A DNA stretch of 37,116 bases. Source: UBA2108 sp963925495. GTDB taxonomy: Bacteria > Bacteroidota > Bacteroidia > Flavobacteriales_G > Salibacteraceae. A program made the translations under genes and the position numbers. The stretch's first letter is position 1, and each line of letters starts with the position of its first letter. The notes beneath the pieces were generated by a model, which worked only from the letters and a program-made list of their open reading frames with translations, was not told where the DNA came from and ran no database searches. The stretch lies in contig CAWUST010000045.1 of assembly GCA_963925495.1 (NCBI GenBank), positions 1 to 37,116 on the forward strand, in the 5' to 3' direction. Positions 8,150-14,621 of the stretch are shown in pieces.

Positions 8150-8305
8150 GAACAAAGTGCCATTGGTGATAAACAAGATACTCAAAAATACAATGGACAT
8201 TCAAGTAGCAAGACAATTGAAATTTATACTTACGTCAATACAAAGGAAATGAGTAACTTGACATCTCCAATAGGTTTTTTAGATTTAAATGAAAAGAATA
8301 AATAA
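8150..8305 (+). pseudogene. C-terminal tail of a tyrosine recombinase (integrase remnant)
   Basis: In one frame ending at TAA 8303-8305, the translation reads QKYNGHSSSKTIEIYTYVNT followed by ...SNLTSP. This matches the end of Bacteroidota tyrosine recombinases: LGH-S-SKTTEIYTHV, with the nucleophilic Tyr in EIYT, followed by an S-P block. Only about 50 codons survive. The frame is closed by TAA just upstream (8147-8149), and the Arg/His motifs of the catalytic domain are absent. It runs directly into the next pseudogene and overlaps its possible upstream ATG. It marks past recombinase activity here but gives no element ends. Confidence 0.7.
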
Positions 8306-8336
8306 TATAAAAGTTGGCATAAATATTAAAGACAGT

Positions 8337-8921
8337 ATGAAGAAATTCGAATTAATTTTAGGAACACTTTTTTTTATAGGGCTTATTATGAACTTTTTAA
8401 TGCTAACCGGTGGAGGAATTATCTCGGTTTTAGGAATTTGTATATTGTTATCATTCTATATGTATTTCAGTTTTGCCTTTTTCAATAATATTCATTTGAA
8501 GAAGATATTTAAAAAGGAATCGTATCATGGGATTTAGTAGAAAGAGAATTTCAGAGACTGTATTAACTGGATTTTGTTTGTCGCTTGCAACAATTGGGAT
8601 TCTTTTTAGGTTTCAATCTTAGCTAGGTGAAGTCTTTAATTTGTACATTGGAACTTTGGGGTTAACTATTGCACTTATTGTTGAGTTCGTAAATATCAAA
8701 AGAACTATTCAAGTTTCTACCCAATTACCTTGAAAAGGATAGTTGCAATTGGAAGTCTAAGTCTTGTATTTGCCATTTTACCTAAATTTATGTTTATGGA
8801 ATTGAAATTTCGCAATTACCCGGCGTATATCGAAGCTGTAAAGGAAGCTTCTAATAACCCTAATCGACCTAAATTATGGGATAACGTAAACATGGAAAGA
8901 GAGAAAATTTACAACGAATAA
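8337..8921 (+). pseudogene. Broken four-TM Bacteroidota hypothetical membrane protein, three lesions
   Basis: Conceptually joined, the frames give one ~195-residue membrane protein. MKKFELILGTLFFIGLIM starts at 8337 and continues to KKESYHGI, then stops at TAG 8535-8537. The sequence resumes one frame over (RKRISETVLTGF...GILFRFQS), hits an in-frame TAG at 8620-8622 where a Trp is likely ancestral, and continues to about 8700. It then shifts back to the original frame for KRIVAIGSLSLVFAILPKF and a soluble tail (ELKFRNYPAYIEAVKEA...) to the stop at 8921. So it has two compensating frameshifts plus one nonsense codon. I recognise the arrangement as a common Bacteroidota membrane protein of unknown function. 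The first ATG could also be 8289, but that lies inside the recombinase tail. Confidence 0.75.
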
Positions 8922-9082
8922 GAACCATATTTCTGCTAACTGCCAGCCATAAAACAAATGCTAGGTTAGCGTATATTTGAAACTTTATGACACGAACTAC
9001 CGATAGAATGAAATCACAAGTTAACTCCTCGAACCCCGCACTTGCCTTAGCCGAGACACGTCAGACTATCTAAAACCCATTA

Positions 9083-10045
9083 ATGTCCTACTCACTCCTA
9101 TCCTCTCCTTTACAAGGCTTTACAGATTTTATTTTTCGAAATGCGCAGCAGAAATTCTTTGGAGGAATAGACACCTATTACGCTCCTTACATACGTTTTA
9201 ATAGAAAAATGGCCATCAAGGGATCGTACCAGCGAGATTTGAACCCTGAGGTAAATACAACCTTAAAGCTTATCCCACAAGTAATGACAGCAGACGCAGA
9301 TGAATTTCTATTTGCGACAAAGTATATTCAATCTTTAGGATATAGGGAACTCAATTGGAATTTAGGTTGCCCTTACCCAATGGTTACAAGAAGCGGCATG
9401 GGATCTGGCCTCATTTTTAACACGGAAAAAATAGATCACATTTTAGATCGTGTGCACAGCGAGACAGATCTTACCATTTCTATGAAAATGCGTCTCGGAT
9501 ATGAAAACAGCAATGAAATATTAGATGCTTTTCCTATTCTAGAAAAGTACCCACTTAAAAATATAGCCATTCATGCACGACTTGGTAAGCAGTTATACAA
9601 AGGAAGTGTAGATCTCGAAGCATTCCAAAAATGCATAGATGTTGCCAAGCATACCTTGTATTATAATGGCGATATAACTACTGTTGAACGGTTTAAGGCA
9701 ATGCAAGGACAATTCCCATCCATCGCCCATTTTATGATAGGACGAGGTCTTATTGCGGACCCTTTTTTGCCAAGTATGATTAAGGCAGGCACTGCGGAAT
9801 ATCCTGCCGATCGATGGGATATTTTTAGAGAATTTCACGATACTATTTATCACCAGTATGATGATTATCTTTCTGGACCCACTCCCATTAAGATGAAAAT
9901 GCTAGGTTTTTGGGAGTTTTTCTCTCAGTCCACATACAATCCTCAAAAAGTCTATAAAGCAATTAAAAAAGCAGGGAACCCGCATAAATATGTAAAAGCC
10001 GTAAGTGAGATTATTGCTATTCAAAAACAATATGCCAATAGATAA
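9083..10045 (+). CDS. tRNA-dihydrouridine synthase
   Basis: 320 residues. An FMN enzyme that reduces specific uridines in tRNA to dihydrouridine. The TIM barrel starts SSPLQGFTDFIFRNA. The catalytic Cys lies in NWNLGCPYPMVTRSGMGSG, followed by MKMRLGYEN, the His of AIHARLGKQLYKG, YYNGDI and the phosphate-binding MIGRGLIADPF. The C-terminal ~80 residues form the helical RNA-recognition domain. Which Dus subclass it belongs to (DusB- or DusC-like) cannot be assigned safely. It stands alone, with decayed DNA on both sides. Confidence 0.92.
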   Translation: MSYSLLSSPLQGFTDFIFRNAQQKFFGGIDTYYAPYIRFNRKMAIKGSYQRDLNPEVNTTLKLIPQVMTADADEFLFATKYIQSLGYRELNWNLGCPYPMVTRSGMGSGLIFNTEKIDHILDRVHSETDLTISMKMRLGYENSNEILDAFPILEKYPLKNIAIHARLGKQLYKGSVDLEAFQKCIDVAKHTLYYNGDITTVERFKAMQGQFPSIAHFMIGRGLIADPFLPSMIKAGTAEYPADRWDIFREFHDTIYHQYDDYLSGPTPIKMKMLGFWEFFSQSTYNPQKVYKAIKKAGNPHKYVKAVSEIIAIQKQYANR

Positions 10046-10053
10046 TTTGTATA

Positions 10054-10249
10054 TCAAGTAGGTTGATACTTAGTCCTAATTTCTGGAACTAATACAGGTA
10101 GTTTAAGGCCAAAAAAGATTCCTGCTTTCTTGCCTTCAATATACTGCTAAATACAATTGCCCAACTGTTAAAGCAATTAGAAATATGTGTTCTTTGCGGT
10201 TTTTAATTGCTCAGGCAAAGAAATATTTTCTCACTTGCTTATCGATAAA
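10054..10249 (-). pseudogene. Frame-broken remnant of a small protein between dus and photolyase
   Basis: The minus strand carries a piece that looks coding in two frames. IDKQVRKYFFA, a TGA (10213-10211), then AIKNRKEHIFLIALTVGQLY lead to a frame break near 10140, after which EGKKAGIFFGLKLPVLVPEI continues to a stop at 10054. Joined, they give a ~65-residue tail with a hydrophobic segment and a basic end. No start codon or upstream part is found. The family is not recognised. The coding look is a judgement from residue patterns. Confidence 0.35.
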
Positions 10250-10484
10250 TTAACTAAAGCTCATAAGGAGAGCGCAAAAGCAAAAGTCAGCTAATAATCC
10301 AAGACAGATACGATCAGCAACCATTAATAAATAGGTGGTTTGCTAGCCTGGATTCTTGGATAAGTGCTAAATTTGTCATCAATGAAAATTGAGAAATCAA
10401 ACCCGTTCAGTCAGCTAACGGGAGCTGAAAAATTTGCCACTAAAGGCTTATCGTTTATGATTGCAGGACGTTTTATATTATTAT
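10250..10484. other. Gap before photolyase with an imperfect palindrome
   Basis: No gene is seen. An imperfect inverted repeat spans 10297-10361: ATCCAAGA (10297-10304) pairs with TCTTGGAT (10354-10361), and inside it AGCAACC faces GGTTTGCT with one extra base. A 38-codon frame (10382-10498) overlaps the photolyase start and is not convincing. A TAAATTTG at 10368-10375 looks like a -7 box but has no -33 partner. Confidence 0.4.
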
Positions 10485-11777
10485 ATGAAAATCGATAAAG
10501 AAAAAGTATGCCTATTTTGGTTTAGAAGAGATTTACGTCTTTCGGATAATCATGCTTTGCATGTAGCACTGAAAAGCCATATTCCTGTGTTGCCGATATT
10601 TATTTTTGACACTGAAATTATCGACGATCTTGCAAAAGATGATTCTAGACTTACTTTTATTTATGACACCCTTTCTACTTTAAATACTTCTCTAAATAAG
10701 CATTCAAGTAGTATTAAATGCCTAAAAGGAAAACCCATTGACGTTTGGAGTCAATTGATAACAGAATTTGACATAGTTTCAGTTTTTGCGAATGAAGATT
10801 ACGAACCTTATGGCATAAAGAGAGATAGAATGGTGCAACAATTTCTGTCTGAACATCACATTAAATTTTCACTATACCAAGACCAAGTTATATTCTCCAA
10901 AAACGAGGTGATAAAAAAAGACCGTACTCCTTATACTGTTTATACACCCTACAAGAATAAATGGCTGGAACTATATGCTGACCAAAAAAAATCTAATTAC
11001 GCGGTGGAAAGTTGGAATGGGTATGCAAAAATTAAAATTGAATTCCCTAGTCTATCCACTCTCAATTTTGTGCGTTCTGCTATAAAAGTGCAACCCTACA
11101 ATTTAGACGAGTTAGAAAATTACGATGAGACAAGGAATTTTCCCGCATTGGAAGGAACGAGTAATCTAGGTCCGCATTTAAGATTTGGTACTTTAAGTAT
11201 TCGTGAAGCTATTTCTAAAACGAAATCGAACGAAATATTTTTGAGTGAACTCATATGGCGCGAATTTTTTATGCAAATACTTTATCACTTTCCACATGTA
11301 GTCGCAAATAATTTCAAAAAGAAATACGACAACATACAATGGAGGAATAATCTGGAAGAATTTGAAAAATGGAAAAATGGCGAAACTGGTTATCCAATGG
11401 TTGATGCAGGAATGAGAGAATTAAATGCTACTGGATACATGCACAATAGAGTTCGAATGGTGGTTGCAGGGTTTTTATGTAAACATTTACTAATTGACTG
11501 GAAATGGGGAGAAGCCTATTTTGCAACAAAACTTTTGGACTATGAGCTCTCCTCTAACAATGGAAATTGGCAATGGTCTGCAGGCACGGGGTGTGATTCA
11601 GCTCCTTATTTTAGGATATTTAACCCAACAGAACAGGTTAAAAAGTTCGACACACAATTAGCTTATATCACAAAATGGATTCCTGAACTTAACTCGTTAA
11701 ACTATCCAACAACAATTGTAAATCATAAATTTGCGAGAGAAAGGGCTATAAGCACGTATAAAATTGGATTAAACTAA
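10485..11777 (+). CDS. phrB: Class I deoxyribodipyrimidine photolyase / cryptochrome
   Basis: 430 residues from the ATG at 10485. An upstream TTG at 10461 would add MQDVLYYY, which does not fit the family, whose members begin close to the LFWFRRDLRLSDN strand. It uses blue light and FADH- to split cyclobutane pyrimidine dimers. An N-terminal antenna (Rossmann) domain, ~1-130, is followed by the helical FAD domain: TSNLGPHLRFGTLSIRE, ELIWREFFMQIL, GYPMVDAGMREL, GYMHNRVRMVVAGFL, then the FAD-binding YFATKLLDYELSSNNGNWQW and GTGCDSAPYFRIFNP. These are strong class I signatures. Trp residues that could form the electron-transfer chain are present. A repair enzyme is more likely than a sensory cryptochrome, but motifs alone do not prove it. 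Confidence 0.94.
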   Translation: MKIDKEKVCLFWFRRDLRLSDNHALHVALKSHIPVLPIFIFDTEIIDDLAKDDSRLTFIYDTLSTLNTSLNKHSSSIKCLKGKPIDVWSQLITEFDIVSVFANEDYEPYGIKRDRMVQQFLSEHHIKFSLYQDQVIFSKNEVIKKDRTPYTVYTPYKNKWLELYADQKKSNYAVESWNGYAKIKIEFPSLSTLNFVRSAIKVQPYNLDELENYDETRNFPALEGTSNLGPHLRFGTLSIREAISKTKSNEIFLSELIWREFFMQILYHFPHVVANNFKKKYDNIQWRNNLEEFEKWKNGETGYPMVDAGMRELNATGYMHNRVRMVVAGFLCKHLLIDWKWGEAYFATKLLDYELSSNNGNWQWSAGTGCDSAPYFRIFNPTEQVKKFDTQLAYITKWIPELNSLNYPTTIVNHKFARERAISTYKIGLN

Positions 11778-11897
11778 ATACAACTTTATCTTAATTGAAC
11801 GCTGATACTTCTCGAGACTCAGTTTATTTCATACCTCATTAACAGGTAGATATATCCATTAAAAAAGTAAATTAAAGAAAGTGTAGATTCGGAAAAC

Positions 11898-12401
11898 ATG
11901 AATGATTCATTAAATATTTGTTTGTCTTGTGGGTTATGTTGCGACGGTACCTTAATTGGTTATGTAAAACTAGGCAGCAAAGAGTTGCCCGCATTGAGAG
12001 AGTTATTGAATATAGAGGAAGAAGGTGGTAAAGGATTTTTTCTTCAACCGTGTAAAAGCTATTGTGATGGTTGCACTATTTATTCTAAAAGACCGAAACA
12101 ATGTGACAATTTTAAATGTGGGCTTTTAAAATCAGTCGAACAAAAAGAATTGAGTTTTGACACTGCTCTTGAAAGGATCAATGCGGTTAGTCAAAAAAAG
12201 ATATCCATAGAAAAAAAGATAGCGAAACTACCGTTTGAATTAGAATCTAATTCCTTTTATTTTAAAATGACCGAATTGAAAACGTTGCTCTATAAAAAGA
12301 AAGCTGAATCACCAGTAACGCAAAACCAATTAGAGTTAATACCAGACCTTGAACAACTCAATAGCCTCATCTCAAAAAACTTTGGAGTTTCGTTGTTTTA
12401 A
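11898..12401 (+). CDS. YkgJ-like cysteine-cluster protein (putative metal or Fe-S binding)
   Basis: 167 residues, no signal peptide. Cysteines group as CLSCGLCCDG at the N-terminus, then PCKSYCDGCTIY, RPKQCDNFKCG. This is the CxxCxxCC ... C ... C pattern of the YkgJ zinc/iron-chelating family. The C-terminal ~90 residues are charged and helical. The family's function is unknown; a bound zinc or iron-sulfur centre is inferred from the cysteines. It stands alone on the plus strand, 120 bases after the photolyase. Confidence 0.82.
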   Translation: MNDSLNICLSCGLCCDGTLIGYVKLGSKELPALRELLNIEEEGGKGFFLQPCKSYCDGCTIYSKRPKQCDNFKCGLLKSVEQKELSFDTALERINAVSQKKISIEKKIAKLPFELESNSFYFKMTELKTLLYKKKAESPVTQNQLELIPDLEQLNSLISKNFGVSLF

Positions 12402-12589
12402 AAGTGATAAAAATACAAAAACAAGAAATGCCATAAAGCAGCCAATCAAGAATGCCTAGTTTAGCTGCATGGATATTCAGACAAGTGTTATATTTGAAAA
12501 CAATTAGTTTTAAGAATCCAAACCCGAGTTCATAAGAGAATCCCAAAGTTGGCACACTACTTATGGAAGTTGGACGTTAGCAAACAATT

Positions 12590-12934
12590 ATGAAAAAATT
12601 ACTATGTATTTTTGGTGTATTTGTACTTTTAATAGCTTTTACGAGTAACATTTCAGCACAAACTGTTTTCAAAATAAAGTATGAATCGCAAGCTGACATT
12701 AAAGTGTTTGTTGTAAAATACGAATCGCAATGCGACCTTAAAGTATTTGAAGTAAAGTACGAATCGCAAGCTAAAAAAGATGGACTTTGGTACTGGGTGG
12801 ATTATAAATCTCATTCGGACAAAACGATATACTTTGTTGATTACGAGTCACAAGCAGATCTTAAAATCTACTTTGTTGAATACGAGTCACAGGCAGGTTG
12901 GAAAAACAGCTCAAAGAAACCTTTATTGAGGTAA
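12590..12934 (+). CDS. Small secreted YESQ-repeat protein (DUF6150-like)
   Basis: 114 residues. A signal peptide (MKKLLCIFGVFVLLIAFTSN, cleavage near ISAQ) is followed almost entirely by a 13-residue repeat of the form [K/D/E]YESQADxKVFxV, seen six times. The third unit has a short insertion (KKDGLWYWV) and the fourth is diverged (DYKSHSD). The last unit ends in AGWKNSSKK. Alternating hydrophobic residues suggest short beta-strands stacking into a small solenoid or sheet. The repeat is also visible in the DNA as 39-base units containing a TACGAATCGCAA-like core. It matches, from memory, proteins annotated DUF6150, function unknown. A perfect TATATTTG -7 box lies at 12489-12496. No operon partner. 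Confidence 0.8.
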   Translation: MKKLLCIFGVFVLLIAFTSNISAQTVFKIKYESQADIKVFVVKYESQCDLKVFEVKYESQAKKDGLWYWVDYKSHSDKTIYFVDYESQADLKIYFVEYESQAGWKNSSKKPLLR

Positions 12935-13338
12935 TCATCCACTATTGATAAAATATAAACGATTTTCAATAATTGACTAAACTGTATTAATCTCAGTTTA
13001 TCCTAGAGCCATGAGAGATTATAGAAAATAGATTATTATTAAATTGGTTGCCTAGAGGTAAACTAATTAAAACAATGAAAACTTTTTTTTTCTTGATAAT
13101 TCTGATACTGATTTAATTTAATCAAGAAACTTCGTTGTATTAATTCTTGGAGTATTTTTTTAGCTGGTGCTTATGGTTATATCAGGTTGTCTGAATACTT
13201 TGAAAGTAAAGTGAGAACTTTTACAAAGAAAGAAGATGGAAATGTGAATTAGCCTTTTGCCCTCTAGTTGTAGGAAAGTATTAAATTTAGGCAAAATCAA
13301 TTCATAGGACAGATTTGCTCAAAAAACAATAGCCACAA
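12935..13338. other. Gap with a possible small-gene remnant
   Basis: An open frame without a start codon runs 13112-13252 (+) and reads like a small membrane protein tail (NSWSIFLAGAYGYIRLSEYF ... KKEDGNVN). Just before it, in another frame, MKTFFFLIILILI starts at 13075 and stops at once. Together they could be a frame-broken small gene, but this is weak. TAAACTG and CAGTTTA form a 7-base inverted repeat near 12980-13003, without a T-run. Confidence 0.25.
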
Positions 13339-13369
13339 GTTGTTTGTAATTGTAATTTGAATATATTCG
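13339..13369 (+). promoter_or_regulatory. Likely promoter of the Lys-rich small protein
   Basis: GTTG at 13339-13342, 19 bases, then TATATTCG at 13362-13369. This is one mismatch from the TAnnTTTG box with consensus spacing. Transcription would begin about 45 bases before the ATG at 13420. Confidence 0.45.
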
Positions 13370-13419
13370 TTTTTTAAGAAAACGTAACGAAGATTTAAAT
13401 AAAATTAAAAGATAAAATT

Positions 13420-13524
13420 ATGGGAAAAGGCAAAGACACTAAGAAAAGCGTAAAAAAAGAGGCTACTAAAACTCCAAAAGAAAAAAAAGCAGAAAAGAGA
13501 TTAAAGAAAGCTGGTAAAGTCTAA
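13420..13524 (+). CDS. Lysine-rich 34-residue protein
   Basis: ATG at 13420, TAA at 13522-13524. The 34-residue product begins MGKGKDTKKSVKKEATKTPK and ends EKRLKKAGKV; about 40 percent of residues are Lys, and there are no aromatics or Cys. Similar short Lys-rich proteins of the form M-x-KG-D--K-T-KKE-AKT-KEKKA-K occur in Bacteroidota. This is from memory. The very basic composition suggests nucleic-acid or ribosome contact, by analogy with small ribosomal proteins such as Thx. This is inference only. A promoter at 13339-13369 and an A-rich ribosome-binding region just before the ATG support it as a real gene. Confidence 0.65.
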   Translation: MGKGKDTKKSVKKEATKTPKEKKAEKRLKKAGKV

Positions 13525-13607
13525 TTTTTTCTAGAAAACTAAATCCGGCTGCAAATGTGTTATTATAAATAGTTCTGATTTTGGTGGGTTAAATAAGTTT
13601 CAAAAAA

Positions 13608-13819
13608 ATGAAATTTAAATTAGATTTTTAACCTTGTTTTTTTTAAGCATTTCTTATCATTTCTGCTTCAGTGATATACTAGGAAATAGCATTGAAGAAT
13701 ACATTTACTCCGGGAGATATTCCGGTGGTTATTTTGGGAACTTATACTTAGAAAATAGTAGTTAATACAGTATTTATTCCAATGTTGTCATTCCGGAAGT
13801 TGAGCTTCTAAAGCCGTGA
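13608..13819 (+). pseudogene. Remnant of a small secreted protein
   Basis: ATG at 13608 (MKFKLDF) stops within eight codons. One frame over, a signal-peptide-like stretch (RFLTLFFLSISYHFCFS) leads into SDILGNSIEEYIYSGRYSGG, then GNLYLENSS, TAA at 13763-13765, and after that YSIYSNVVIPEVELLKP to TGA 13817-13819. The Tyr/Gly pattern and secretion-like start look like a degraded exported protein. The family is not recognised. A chance frame is possible. Confidence 0.35.
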
Positions 13820-14020
13820 ATAACTCAACCCATTATAGAAATCACATATACCCTATTTAGAGCAAAACCAAAGCAATAAGCCATCAAATTAATTATTTTA
13901 AAAAATATAAATGGGTTATTAATTGACTCTTAATTGAAAAGGTTTTGAACAATAATTCAAAATCAGCAAAAGAGATTTTAGTTAGAATAAATTAGGACTT
14001 AAACCGCTAGTCTTCAAACT
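13820..14020. other. Intergenic stretch before cold-shock gene
   Basis: AT-rich, no gene or clear motif seen on either strand. Confidence 0.4.
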
Positions 14021-14048
14021 TGAAACTTTTTTCTATAAAAAAGTTTCA
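14021..14048. repeat. Perfect 12-base inverted repeat overlapping the csp promoter
   Basis: TGAAACTTTTTT (14021-14032) and AAAAAAGTTTCA (14037-14048) are perfect reverse complements around a CTAT loop. The right arm covers the position of the -33 box (TTTC 14044-14047) of the putative csp promoter, whose -7 box is TACTTTCG at 14066-14073. It could be an operator or, less likely, an upstream terminator, since no upstream gene reaches it. Confidence 0.6.
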
Positions 14049-14065
14049 ATGCAAAATAATTAAAT

Positions 14066-14073
14066 TACTTTCG
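14066..14073 (+). promoter_or_regulatory. -7 box of the csp promoter; decides the start codon
   Basis: TACTTTCG is one mismatch from TAnnTTTG. TTTC lies 18 bases upstream. With transcription beginning near 14080, the only in-frame start in the message is the TTG at 14110; the ATG at 14020 would not be transcribed. Confidence 0.45.
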
Positions 14074-14109
14074 CACTTTATTTTTTATAACACATTAACA
14101 TACATTATT

Positions 14110-14301
14110 TTGAAAAAAGGAATCGTAAAATTCTTCAACCAAGAAAAAGGCTTCGGCTTTGTAACTGAAGATGGAACTGAAAAAGACTATTTTGTTCACA
14201 AGACAGGATGTATTGATATCGTTGCCGATGGTGATGAAGTAACCTTCGAAGTAGGAGAAGGCAAAAAAGGCCCTATGGCTATCGACGTAAAACAAGCTTA
14301 A
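14110..14301 (+). CDS. Cold-shock domain protein
   Basis: 63 residues from TTG 14110, the normal length for a single cold-shock domain. An upstream ATG at 14020 would add 30 non-conserved residues and lies before the likely promoter. RNP1-like KGFGFVTEDG and RNP2-like DYFVHKT motifs bind single-stranded RNA or DNA. The N-terminal KGIVKFFNQEKGFGF and C-terminal GKKGPMAIDVKQA are standard. Such proteins melt RNA structure and may act as transcription antiterminators. A perfect inverted repeat overlaps the promoter and a strong terminator follows, so it is a monocistronic gene. The TTG start is unusual for a protein normally made at high level. Confidence 0.9.
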   Translation: MKKGIVKFFNQEKGFGFVTEDGTEKDYFVHKTGCIDIVADGDEVTFEVGEGKKGPMAIDVKQA

Positions 14302-14321
14302 TACTGGTTATATAGTATTTT

Positions 14322-14349
14322 AAAAACGGCGCCTTTGGCGTCGTTTTTT
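14322..14349 (+). terminator. Rho-independent terminator of the cold-shock gene
   Basis: AAAAACGGCGCC (14322-14333), TTT loop, GGCGTCGTTTTT (14337-14348): a GC-rich stem with one G-T pair, ending in a T-run, 20 bases after the stop. Confidence 0.9.
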
Positions 14350-14386
14350 GTTTATACTAATCTGTGATTAAGCCTTCAATTTGTTT

Positions 14387-14407
14387 TTCAGCAAACTATT
14401 TGCTGAA
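14387..14407. repeat. Perfect 9-base palindrome upstream of GAPDH
   Basis: TTCAGCAAA (14387-14395), CTA, TTTGCTGAA (14399-14407). It lies ~215 bases before the GAPDH start and 38 bases after the csp terminator, so it could be a protein-binding site. No T-run follows. Confidence 0.45.
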
Positions 14408-14621
14408 TAGCAAAGGAAACCAAACCCAATACTTTGGGAGCAATAAACAAGTTAAATTAATTTCAACCTTCATTCTTGTAGTCTTCGAATTTAAATTGGT
14501 GAAAATAATCGATGAAAAATTCAACTATTAACAAGTAAATAAATTAAAAATCTAATACTTTTACAACATCTTTTAGAGAGACAAAAAACAGGATCTTTTT
14601 ATTTATTATATTGAATTTATA

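Noticed and set aside
10461..10484. Upstream TTG start for the photolyase
   Set aside because: The extra residues do not fit the family, and the ATG at 10485 places the first conserved strand at the normal distance.
10382..10498. 38-codon ORF overlapping the photolyase start
   Set aside because: It overlaps the better-supported photolyase start and has no recognisable pattern.
8098..12580. Repeated GCTAAC/GTTAGC hexamers in intergenic DNA as integron boundaries
   Set aside because: By base composition about a dozen copies are expected by chance in 37 kb, and they also occur inside genes (for example near 1404 and 34145). Only the folded hairpin at 8935-8970 is kept as a weak finding.
14020..14109. 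ATG-initiated extension of the cold-shock protein
   Set aside because: Thirty non-conserved hydrophobic residues before a standard cold-shock domain, encoded across a palindrome and promoter.
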